From an uncultured Muribaculaceae bacterium (GTDB lineage Bacteria; Bacteroidota; Bacteroidia; Bacteroidales; Muribaculaceae): a DNA stretch of 64,000 nt. Of the stretch, positions 1-7,528 are shown piece after piece. Numbering within the stretch: position 1 is the first letter of the stretch; each line of letters starts with the position of its first letter. The DNA is taken from positions 1 to 64,000 of the forward strand of contig CAJUOB010000004.1 in NCBI GenBank assembly GCA_910587915.1, read 5' to 3'. Under the pieces are notes generated by a model. The model saw only the letters and a program-made list of their open reading frames with translations, made no database searches and had not been told where the DNA came from. The translations under genes and the position numbers were made by a program.

Positions 1-65
1 AAATCACTCAAAGATTAGCCGCCCACGCGTTAACTTATATTATTAAACAACCTCTAAATATCCTA

Positions 66-98
66 TTTGCGGAGCACTGAGTTTTTTAATTAACTTTG
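66..98 (+). promoter_or_regulatory. Bacteroidota-type promoter for the two-component operon
   Basis: TTTG at 66-69 and TAACTTTG at 91-98 are separated by 21 bases, which fits the Bacteroidota primary sigma consensus (TTTG, about 20 bases, TAnnTTTG). The ATG at 102 lies only three bases past the -7 element, so transcription should begin at or within a few bases of the start codon. Confidence 0.7.
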
Positions 99-101
99 CA
101 T

Positions 102-679
102 ATGAAGATTCTTATAATAGACGACAATCCGGCAGTACGAGCCACCCTGAAGCTTGTACTGGCTGATGAATTCGACCAGATAGCGGCAGTAGGCGACCCG
201 AGGCTCATACCTGCCATACTTGCGCCGGGAAATATCGACGCAGTGCTTTTAGACATGAACTTCGCAATACAAAGCTCGATGGCAGCGACGGCCTGTTCTG
301 GCTTTCCCGCATCAAGGAAGGCCCCGATGCTCCGGCGGTAGTGTTGATAACGGCATTTGGCGACGTGCCTCTGGCTGTCGAAGCCATGAAGCGAGGCGCC
401 GAGGACTTCGTGACCAAACCGTGGGACAACGACGACTTGATAGCTAAAATACACAAGGCGATAGCCACCAACCGCGCAGCCCGTGCCGCCGGGCACACTT
501 TGGCACAGGCACGCGACCTCGAACGGCAGGAATCGCTACGCCGCGCCAAGACGCTCGATGAGATAAAGATAGAGCACGCCTCGGCCATAGTGGACAGCTG
601 CGGCGGAAATCTTACCGAAGCCGCCGAACGCCTCGGGGTGACACGGCAGACTCTATATAATATATTGAAAAAGAAATGA
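102..679 (+). pseudogene. Response regulator (receiver + Fis-type HTH), frameshifted
   Basis: This should be one response regulator of about 190 residues: an N-terminal receiver domain followed directly by a Fis-type helix-turn-helix, as in RegA/PrrA-type regulators, with no AAA+ domain. The acidic pocket DDN and the phospho-acceptor region LDMNF are visible in the first part (102-about 270). The reading then continues in another frame from about 270 with NTKLDGSDGLFWL, the switch region VLITAFGD, the conserved lysine in VTKPWD and a C-terminal helix-turn-helix (NLTEAAERLGVTRQTLYNIL). One base appears to be missing near 264-270; in the first frame translation stops at 341. There is no homopolymer at the site. 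The ATG at 102 is preferred over the TTG at 96 because the TTG lies inside the promoter. The gene overlaps the kinase that follows by 4 bases, so the two were co-expressed partners. Confidence 0.8.
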
Positions 680-1677
680 AGCATTTCCGGCTGAATCTGC
701 TTCTACGTCTTACGGCTACTGTGGCGGCGACCGCAGCGGCGACCGTCATGTTCATGCATGGCATGTGGGCTCCTGCTTGTCTTGCCGCCATAGTCGCGGT
801 GGTTGCAGCAATGATGCTTATGGCGCTGGTCGGACGCCTGAGCCGCACGCTGTCGCTCTTCGCCACGTCGCTCGAGATGAACGATGTGACTGTGAAATTC
901 GACTTCGGCAAAGACGACCGCACCTTACGTCAAATGGCCGAAACGATGAACCGCATAGTGCATCTCTACCGCGACAATACACGCCAGTATGAGACCGGAA
1001 AACTGTACTACGACCGCATACTCCGCATCATGACCCATGAAATGCGCAACTCCATAACGCCGATTGCCGCTATTGCCGCCGATATGGAGAAGCATCCGGC
1101 CAAGTATCAAGGCGATAACCTATCAGAGGCCATTGCGGTGATAAAAGGCCAGAGCGAAGGCATCAAGCACTTCCTGGACGCATACTACAGCATGACGCAC
1201 ATACCGTCGCCTGAGAAAAAGACGGTGGATGCCATCGATTTCTTCGGCACCGTGATGACCAAAGCAAAGCTTGAGGCCACCAACCGCGGACTTTCCGCGG
1301 ATGTATGCACATTCACTGTGGCACGTGGGCTCATTCTCGACATAGACACGGCCCTGATGGACCAAGCCCTCGCCAATCTGATCCGCAACGCGCTCGATGC
1401 CGTAGCCGACGTCGCCGATCCGGCGGTGAAAGTGACTGTGACATCATCCGACGGCCAACCCTATATATCGGTCGAGGACAACGGACACGGCATAGCCCCG
1501 TCCATAGCCGAAAATCTATTCCAGCCATTCCACACCACCAAGCCCGGAGGCAGCGGTGTGGGGCTATACCTGAGCCGACAGATTGTACGGCAGCACGGCG
1601 GCGACCTTTCACTATCGCAGCTACCGTCGGGTGGAGCTGCCGCACGCATACACCTTCCGGCTCCTGCAAAGGTGTAA
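676..1677 (+). CDS. NtrB/NtrY-type sensor histidine kinase
   Basis: This is a membrane sensor kinase of 333 residues. Two hydrophobic segments (about 8-26 and 30-52) anchor a short N-terminus with almost no periplasmic loop, so it probably senses a membrane or cytoplasmic signal. The dimerisation/phosphoacceptor box MTHEMRNS carries His121. The catalytic domain shows the N box (NLIRNAL, 234-240), the G1 box (DNGHG, 268-272) and the G2 box (GGSGVGL, 291-297). All the kinase motifs are present, so the kinase looks functional even though its regulator gene is frameshifted. The start ATG overlaps the regulator stop by 4 bases. Confidence 0.9.
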   Translation: MKHFRLNLLLRLTATVAATAAATVMFMHGMWAPACLAAIVAVVAAMMLMALVGRLSRTLSLFATSLEMNDVTVKFDFGKDDRTLRQMAETMNRIVHLYRDNTRQYETGKLYYDRILRIMTHEMRNSITPIAAIAADMEKHPAKYQGDNLSEAIAVIKGQSEGIKHFLDAYYSMTHIPSPEKKTVDAIDFFGTVMTKAKLEATNRGLSADVCTFTVARGLILDIDTALMDQALANLIRNALDAVADVADPAVKVTVTSSDGQPYISVEDNGHGIAPSIAENLFQPFHTTKPGGSGVGLYLSRQIVRQHGGDLSLSQLPSGGAAARIHLPAPAKV

Positions 1678-1843
1678 ACGGAATCGCCATTTTTGTACAT
1701 TTTACTGCCAAAATGGGCGATGGCATTGTAGGTAAGGATAATAAGTGAGACATTTGCATAGGGCCTTTGCGGAGTCTCCCGTAGACGCGGACTCAGCATG
1801 TGCCCGGACCAACCTTATTTTCTAATTCAAGAGAATACTTGCA

Positions 1844-3133
1844 ATGTCGCAAAATGACTTTATAGATCGCCGTGGCTTCATCAAGAAAATGGGCGGAGCT
1901 CTGGGATTGGGTGCCATGATGGCCGCCTACCCTTGGCTCGGCGCACTCGCCGGAAGCGACAGCGACCGCAAATGCCGCCTTGCCATTATCGGATGCGGCT
2001 CGCGCGGATGCTACCATATCTCATTTCTCAAAGACAACCCGTCCGCAGACATTCGCGTGCTCTGCGACACCTACGAGCCGGCTCTCGATGAAGCATCGGC
2101 CATGGTGCCATCGGCCACACGCGTATCCGACTATCGCCAGGCCCTCGACCGCACCGACATCGATGCCGTGCTCATAGCATCGCCGCCGACCACACATTGC
2201 CGTATAGCACTCGATGCCTTCGATGCGGGAAAAGACGTGTTCTGTGAAAAATGCATAGGCTTCACCATCGACGAATGCCTGCAGATATACCGCAAGCACC
2301 GCGAGACAGGCCGTATATTTTTCACCGGCCAGCAGCGACTTTTCGATCCGCGCTACATCAAGGCCATGGAGATGATTCACCAAGGCACATTCGGAAAGAT
2401 AAACGCCATAAAGACCTATTGGAACCGCAACGGCGATTGGCGCCGCTATGTGCCCGATCCATCGCTCGAACGTCAGCTCAACTGGCGTCTATATGCCGAT
2501 ACATCGCGCGGACTCATGACCGAGCTCGCCTGCCACCAACTGCAGATCGGCACATGGGCTCTGGGCAAACTTCCGGAAAAGGTGATGGGACATGGCGCGA
2601 TAACATACTGGAAAGACGGCCGCGAGGTATTCGACAACATAAGCTGCATATACGTGTTCGACGACGGAGTGAAAATGACATTCGACTCTGTGATTTCCAA
2701 TAAATTCTATGGGCTTGAAGAGCAAATAATGGGCTCGCTCGGCACTGTCGAACCTGAAAAGGGCAAGTACTTCTTCGAGGAGGTGCCACCGGCCCCCGCA
2801 TTCCTGCGCCTTATCAACGACTGGGAGCACCGCGCTTTCGACAACATGCCTTTTGCCGGAACAAGCTGGGCCCCCGAAGTAGCCGCCTCATACGACGGAC
2901 ACTATATACTTGGTGAAGCACCCAAGGGCGACGGCACATCCGAACTGCTGGCGGCCTTTGTAAATGCCAGCATAGAGCATCGCCAACCGGCTAATATCGC
3001 CGAAGAAGGATACTACGCGTCGGTTCTCTGCCTGCTCGGCGACCAGGCCATACGCGAAGAACGCACCGTGTACTTTCCCGAAGAATACAAAATCGACTAT
3101 CATCCCGACTACGCCCAGAAGATACAATCATGA
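1844..3133 (+). CDS. Tat-exported Gfo/Idh/MocA family oxidoreductase (first copy)
   Basis: An NAD(P)-dependent sugar oxidoreductase of 429 residues. It begins with a twin-arginine signal (Arg9-Arg10 in DRRGFIKK followed by a hydrophobic stretch to about 36), so it should be exported folded with its cofactor. The dinucleotide-binding motif GCGSRG lies at 50-55. The usual catalytic EKP is EKC here (135-137), keeping the lysine but losing the proline. It opens a cluster with a second Gfo/Idh/MocA protein and a DUF1080 protein. That combination resembles the periplasmic 3-keto-glycoside pathway of Bacteroides and Akkermansia, in which such enzymes oxidise a sugar hydroxyl before non-hydrolytic cleavage. 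The exact substrate cannot be read from the sequence. Confidence 0.87.
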   Translation: MSQNDFIDRRGFIKKMGGALGLGAMMAAYPWLGALAGSDSDRKCRLAIIGCGSRGCYHISFLKDNPSADIRVLCDTYEPALDEASAMVPSATRVSDYRQALDRTDIDAVLIASPPTTHCRIALDAFDAGKDVFCEKCIGFTIDECLQIYRKHRETGRIFFTGQQRLFDPRYIKAMEMIHQGTFGKINAIKTYWNRNGDWRRYVPDPSLERQLNWRLYADTSRGLMTELACHQLQIGTWALGKLPEKVMGHGAITYWKDGREVFDNISCIYVFDDGVKMTFDSVISNKFYGLEEQIMGSLGTVEPEKGKYFFEEVPPAPAFLRLINDWEHRAFDNMPFAGTSWAPEVAASYDGHYILGEAPKGDGTSELLAAFVNASIEHRQPANIAEEGYYASVLCLLGDQAIREERTVYFPEEYKIDYHPDYAQKIQS

Positions 3134-3393
3134 AAGATACCGTAATCACCGCAAGCCGCAAGCGCCGCGAGTTGATATGGCTCGCCGGATGCATAGTAGC
3201 AGCAATGGGAGTGAATATCTATGCCATCGCGTCGTATGGCGCTCCATGGAGCGAATTCTTCACATCCATCGGCTATGTGGCAGTGTTCGGCATTGTGCTC
3301 TACGTAGCCACAGCCATAGTGCGCTATGTGGTATATACCCTGCTGCGTTTCACTAAAAAAAGAAAATCAATCAGTACTCAAAACCACCTATAA
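3130..3393 (+). CDS. Small two-helix inner-membrane protein
   Basis: I do not recognise a named family for this 87-residue protein. It has a short basic N-terminus (RKRRE), two hydrophobic helices (about 16-34 and 45-68) and a very basic C-terminal tail (FTKKRKS), so both ends are predicted to be cytoplasmic. Its ATG overlaps the stop of the preceding oxidoreductase by 4 bases, and it sits 9 bases before the second oxidoreductase, so it is translated as part of the same cluster. A membrane partner or electron-transfer role for the exported oxidoreductases is possible but is only an inference from position. Confidence 0.75.
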   Translation: MKDTVITASRKRRELIWLAGCIVAAMGVNIYAIASYGAPWSEFFTSIGYVAVFGIVLYVATAIVRYVVYTLLRFTKKRKSISTQNHL

Positions 3394-3402
3394 TCATATA
3401 AC

Positions 3403-4830
3403 ATGACCACCCGAAGAGATTTTCTGAGAACCATGGGTCTGGCTGCCGCCGGAATGGCGATAGGCGGCCCGGCGGTGTTCGGTGCTCCGGCAAAAGCAGA
3501 GAAAGCCAAGCCCAAACGCCCCGAAAAGGTAAAAATAGCATATGTGGGAATCGGAAACCGCGGCGAACAGATTATCCGCGATTTCGAGAGAACAGGCATG
3601 GTCGATGTCGTGGCTCTCTGCGATGTAGACATGGGCGCCCCACACACCCAGGCGATAATGGACAAATACCCCAAGGCGCGCCGTTTCCGCGACTTTAGAG
3701 AGATGTTCGACAAGGCCGGCGACACTTTCGACGCCGTAGCCATAGCCACACCCGACCACTCGCACTTCCCCATAAGCATGCTCGCCCTCAACCAAGGCAA
3801 GCACGTATATGTGGAGAAACCACTGGCCCGCACATTCCACGAAGCGCAGCTTCTGATGGATGCTGCACGCCGCCACCCCAACCTTGCCACACAGGTAGGT
3901 AATCAGGGCCACTCCGAGGCTAATTACTTCCAGTTCAAGACATGGATGGATGCCGGTATCATAAAGGATGTGACCGCAGTAACCGCGCACATGAACAATG
4001 TACGCCGTTGGCACGGATGGGACTCGGCAATCCATAAATTCCCTGAAGGCCAGCAGCTCCCGGCCGATATGGCATGGGACACATGGCTCGGGGCTGCCGC
4101 ATTCCACGACTATCACAAAGATTACCATCTGGGCCAGTGGCGCTGCTGGTACGACTTCGGTATGGGATGCCTCGGCGACTGGGGCGCACACATCCTCGAC
4201 ACCGTGCACGAATTCCTCGAGCTCGGCCTGCCCTACGAAGTGTCGATGCTTTTCTCGGAAGGACACAACGACTATTTCTTCCCCTACTCGTCGACCATAC
4301 TTTTCCGCTTCCCTCAGCGAAAAGGCATGCCGCCGGTCGACATCACATGGTACGACGGTCTGGGCAACTATCCGCCCCTTCCTGAAGGATACGGCAAGTC
4401 GATAAAGAACAACAACGTGCCTACCACCAATCAGGGCGAAGCTCCTGCCACCGAGCTCGATCCCGGTAAGATCATCTACACCAAGGATCTCACATTCAAG
4501 GGTGGTACACACGGAAGCACACTCACCATCATACCCGAAGAAAGAGCCCGCGAAATGGCATCCTCGCTTCCCGAAGTTCCAAAATCGCCCTCGAACCACT
4601 TCGAGAACTTCCTTCTCGGATGCATGGGTGAGGAAAAAACACGCTCTCCCTTCGAAATCAACGGCGTGCTGAGCCAGGTATTCTCGCTCGGCGTGATAGC
4701 ACAGCGCCTGAATACTCAGATATTCTTCGATCCGCGCACACGCCAGATTACCAACAACGAATTTGCAAACGCCCTCCTGGTGGGCGCTCCACCCCGCAAA
4801 GGCTGGGAAGAATTCTACAAACTGTCATGA
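3403..4830 (+). CDS. Tat-exported Gfo/Idh/MocA family oxidoreductase (second copy)
   Basis: A 475-residue NAD(P)-dependent oxidoreductase with a clear twin-arginine signal (Arg4-Arg5 in TRRDFLRT, hydrophobic to about 30). The nucleotide motif GIGNRG lies at 49-54, and the canonical catalytic EKP is intact at 138-140, unlike in the first copy. The C-terminal substrate domain is long, as in the Bacteroidota periplasmic members of the family. The two paralogues differ enough that they are unlikely to be a recent duplication and may work on different sugars or as a pair. It is co-translated with the DUF1080 gene that follows, with start and stop overlapping by 4 bases. Confidence 0.88.
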   Translation: MTTRRDFLRTMGLAAAGMAIGGPAVFGAPAKAEKAKPKRPEKVKIAYVGIGNRGEQIIRDFERTGMVDVVALCDVDMGAPHTQAIMDKYPKARRFRDFREMFDKAGDTFDAVAIATPDHSHFPISMLALNQGKHVYVEKPLARTFHEAQLLMDAARRHPNLATQVGNQGHSEANYFQFKTWMDAGIIKDVTAVTAHMNNVRRWHGWDSAIHKFPEGQQLPADMAWDTWLGAAAFHDYHKDYHLGQWRCWYDFGMGCLGDWGAHILDTVHEFLELGLPYEVSMLFSEGHNDYFFPYSSTILFRFPQRKGMPPVDITWYDGLGNYPPLPEGYGKSIKNNNVPTTNQGEAPATELDPGKIIYTKDLTFKGGTHGSTLTIIPEERAREMASSLPEVPKSPSNHFENFLLGCMGEEKTRSPFEINGVLSQVFSLGVIAQRLNTQIFFDPRTRQITNNEFANALLVGAPPRKGWEEFYKLS

Positions 4831-5564
4831 CTATGAAAAAAATATCGGTATTACTGCTGAGCGTAGCTGCAATGGCAAGCTCGGCCATGGCGCAGACTGC
4901 GCCCAACACACTCTCCAATACAGAAAAATCCGACGGATGGGTACTTCTATGGGACGGAAAGACCACCGACGGATGGCGTGGTGCAAAAATGACCGGCTTC
5001 CCCACCAAAGGTTGGTCGGTAGAAGACGGCTATCTTAAAATTGCAGCCACAGGGGGCGCCGAATCGGCATTCGCCGGCGACATCGTGACCACAAAGAAAT
5101 ATAAAGATTTCATTCTATCGGTCGACTTCAAGATAACAAAAGGTGCCAACAGCGGTATTAAATACTTTGTCGACACCGAAATGAACAAAGGAGAAGGATC
5201 CTCGATAGGATGCGAATTCCAGATTCTCGATGATGATGTGCACCCCGATGCGAAACTCGGTGTACGCGGCAACCGCACCCTCGGTTCGCTCTACGATCTC
5301 ATTCCCGCTCCGACCGGCAAACCGGTAGACAAAGAGGGATGGAACACCGCTGTAGTAAAAGTGAAGGGCAACCATGTAGAGCACTGGCTCAATGGCGAAA
5401 AACTCCTTGAGTACGACCGCAACAACCAGATGTGGAATGCACTTGTGGCCTACAGTAAATACAAAGATTGGCCAAACTTCGGCAATGCCGCAGAAGGTCA
5501 TATACTATTGCAGGACCACGGCGATGAGGTGTGGTACCGCAACATCAAGATAAAGGAACTCTAA
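4827..5564 (+). CDS. DUF1080 family protein (3-keto-glycoside hydrolase-like), secreted
   Basis: A 245-residue exported protein made of a signal peptide (cleavage near AMAQ, residue 23) and one DUF1080 jelly-roll domain. Family landmarks are visible: LLWDGKTTDGW near the start, DFKITKGANSGIKYF in the middle, and HGDEVWYRNIKIKEL at the end. DUF1080 proteins include enzymes acting on 3-keto-disaccharides, which fits the two exported Gfo/Idh/MocA oxidoreductases immediately upstream. Translation may start at 4827, overlapping the previous stop, or at the ATG at 4833, which gives a more usual signal peptide (MKKIS). Whether it is a hydrolase, lyase or binding protein cannot be told here. Confidence 0.85.
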   Translation: MTMKKISVLLLSVAAMASSAMAQTAPNTLSNTEKSDGWVLLWDGKTTDGWRGAKMTGFPTKGWSVEDGYLKIAATGGAESAFAGDIVTTKKYKDFILSVDFKITKGANSGIKYFVDTEMNKGEGSSIGCEFQILDDDVHPDAKLGVRGNRTLGSLYDLIPAPTGKPVDKEGWNTAVVKVKGNHVEHWLNGEKLLEYDRNNQMWNALVAYSKYKDWPNFGNAAEGHILLQDHGDEVWYRNIKIKEL

Positions 5565-5579
5565 CAAGATCGCGACGCA

Positions 5580-6287
5580 GTGCCTGTACTGTTCCGACAT
5601 TTGCCAGATGGTATTTTGGCCTACGGTTGGTTTGGGGGCATGCACTCGCGCTTCGATATCGCTCTCGTAAGCGGCACCGCGTGCAAAGCGCTGGTGCCGC
5701 TTATTGTGGAGCGCTGCGAGACGATGGTCCGCAATATCGAGGCTTTGGCGAGCCGCTTCTTGCCCGACAGCGCATTGGTGTGCCATTATAACAATGGAAG
5801 CACCATGCCGCCGGAACTGATTGAAATAATAGACCGCTGCAACAGCATGGCATCGCGTACTGCCGGATACTTCGACACGTCAGTTCATGGAGATATACCG
5901 GACCTATGCGGTTTCCTGAAAGGCTACGCTGCGGAGAGGATAAAGGAACTGTTACTGTCGGAAGGATACTCCGATGCCTTGATCAATGCCGGCAACAGCT
6001 CTATCGCAGCAATAGGATCGGCTCCCGGCTGTGATGATTGGAGCATAGGCACTCCCGCCGGAAATATCGCCCTGCGTAACGATGCACTGAGCATATCGGG
6101 GCTTCATACCGACGGGTCGGCTCATATTGTGAATCCTCTTACGGGGCAGTACAGTACAGGTACACCTGTGGTTGTCTCCGGCCCGGAAGCAGATGTTGCC
6201 GAGATCCTTTCCACAGCGCTGTTCGCTGCGCCGCCGCCCGAAAGGCCCGCAATACTGGCCAACTTTCCAGAATATACAATGCTATGA
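5580..6287 (+). CDS. ApbE-like protein, short and degenerate, no signal peptide
   Basis: This 235-residue protein resembles FAD:protein FMN transferase (ApbE), which attaches FMN to threonines of exported flavoproteins. The family landmarks are present in altered form: DLCGFLKGYA (109-118, usually DLGGxAKG), LINAGNSS (134-141) and AHIVNPLTG (181-189). The C-terminal metal-binding region keeps a threonine (STAL) but has Glu where Asp is expected. It lacks the lipoprotein or signal sequence common in Bacteroidota ApbE, and it is shorter than usual. It starts at a GTG 15 bases after the DUF1080 stop; ATG 5640 is an alternative. It may be a cytoplasmic variant or an inactive relative; an active flavin transferase is not certain. 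Confidence 0.7.
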   Translation: MPVLFRHLPDGILAYGWFGGMHSRFDIALVSGTACKALVPLIVERCETMVRNIEALASRFLPDSALVCHYNNGSTMPPELIEIIDRCNSMASRTAGYFDTSVHGDIPDLCGFLKGYAAERIKELLLSEGYSDALINAGNSSIAAIGSAPGCDDWSIGTPAGNIALRNDALSISGLHTDGSAHIVNPLTGQYSTGTPVVVSGPEADVAEILSTALFAAPPPERPAILANFPEYTML

Positions 6288-6290
6288 ATA

Positions 6291-6330
6291 AGAAAACCCG
6301 GAGCTTTATATGAAGAGCTCCGGGTTTTCT
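6291..6330. terminator. Bidirectional terminator between apbE-like gene and ychF
   Basis: A perfect 15-base-pair stem (6291-6305 with 6316-6330) with a 10-base loop and AAAA/TTTT at its outer ends lies between two convergent genes, so it can end transcription in both directions. Confidence 0.85.
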
Positions 6331-6348
6331 GTATGGTGTAGTAAAATA

Positions 6349-7452
6349 TCAGACATTGAAGCGGAAGTGCATGATGTCGCCGTCGCACACCACGTATTCC
6401 TTACCTTCGACAGCCATTTTACCGGCCTCGCGCACGGCGGTTTCGCCACCGAGTGTCACATAGTCATCGTATTTTATCACCTCGGCACGAATGAAACCTT
6501 TCTCGAAGTCGGTGTGGATTATACCTGCGCATTTCGGGGCTTTGGAGCCACGACGGAAAGTCCACGCACGCACTTCGTCGGGACCGGCGGTGAAGTAGGT
6601 CTGAAGATCGAGAAGCGCATAGGCAGCACGGATGAGACGCGAGACGCCCGATTCAGTCAGACCGATTTCGGCGAGAAATTCCTGACGTTCTTCCCATGTA
6701 TCGAGCTCGGCGATGTCGCTCTCGGTGCGGGCAGCGAGCACGAGCAATTCGGCACCTTCGTCCTTGATTGCCTCGCGCACGGCGTCGACATAGGCGTTGC
6801 CATTGGCGGCTGCCTCGTCGTCGACATTGCACACATAGAGCACCGGCTTGGATGTGAGCAGGAAGAGCTCGCGGGCGAACTTATCTTCATCGACAGTATC
6901 GAAGGTGACAGAACGCGCGGGCAGGCCCTTGTCGAGGGCTTCCTTAATGCGGCAAAGCACGCCGTACTGCATTTTGGCCACCTTGTCGCCACCTGTCTGA
7001 GCCTGCTTCTGGGTCTTGGCGATACGCGACTCTACTGTCTCGAGGTCCTTGAGCTGCAGCTCGAAGTCGATGATTTCCTTATCGCGCACCGGGTTGACCG
7101 AGCCATCGACATGGGTAATGTTATCGTCGTCGAAGCAACGGAGCACATGTATTATAGCATCTGTCTCGCGGATATTTGCAAGGAACTTATTGCCGAGGCC
7201 CTCGCCTTTGGAAGCGCCTTTGACAAGACCGGCGATGTCGACGATTTCGACCGTAGCAGGCACAATCGAGCGAGGGTTGCACATCTCGACAAGCTTGGTG
7301 AGGCGGTCGTCGGGCACGGTGATGACACCCACATTGGGCTCGATGGTGCAGAAGGGGAAGTTGGCCGACTGGGCCTTGGCATTGGAGAGACAATTAAAAA
7401 GTGTCGACTTGCCGACGTTTGGCAGTCCGACTATTCCACATTGCAGTGACAT
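6349..7452 (-). CDS. ychF: Redox-regulated ATPase YchF (Obg-like ATPase)
   Basis: A 367-residue P-loop NTPase of the Obg family that prefers ATP and associates with ribosomes. The Walker A motif GLPNVGKS lies at 8-15 near the very N-terminus, followed by the switch II motif DIAGLVKGA. A coiled-coil insert follows (about 125-165), and the C-terminal TGS domain ends in DIMHFRFNV, as is typical of YchF. The length is normal for the family. It lies downstream of ettA on the same strand but is separated from it by a terminator hairpin (7473-7518), so it probably has its own promoter, which I could not identify. Confidence 0.96.
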   Translation of the reverse strand: MSLQCGIVGLPNVGKSTLFNCLSNAKAQSANFPFCTIEPNVGVITVPDDRLTKLVEMCNPRSIVPATVEIVDIAGLVKGASKGEGLGNKFLANIRETDAIIHVLRCFDDDNITHVDGSVNPVRDKEIIDFELQLKDLETVESRIAKTQKQAQTGGDKVAKMQYGVLCRIKEALDKGLPARSVTFDTVDEDKFARELFLLTSKPVLYVCNVDDEAAANGNAYVDAVREAIKDEGAELLVLAARTESDIAELDTWEERQEFLAEIGLTESGVSRLIRAAYALLDLQTYFTAGPDEVRAWTFRRGSKAPKCAGIIHTDFEKGFIRAEVIKYDDYVTLGGETAVREAGKMAVEGKEYVVCDGDIMHFRFNV

Positions 7453-7472
7453 ATTTCAGGTTATTAGGTCGT

Positions 7473-7518
7473 AAAAAGGGTTCTTTTGAAATGTACAATC
7501 TGATTTCATCGAACCCTT
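7473..7518 (-). terminator. Terminator after ettA
   Basis: An interrupted hairpin pairs 7476-7483 (AAGGGTTC) with 7511-7518 (GAACCCTT), with further pairing inside (TGAAAT with ATTTCA). Read on the reverse strand it is followed by a T run (complement of 7473-7477). Confidence 0.7.
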
Positions 7519-7528
7519 ATTACTGAGA

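Noticed and set aside
1678..1843. A hairpin-like pairing (CGCCATTTT with AAAATGGGCG) after the histidine kinase gene
   Set aside because: The stem needs a bulge and has no T run, so it was not listed as a terminator. No clear promoter for the next gene could be found in this gap either.
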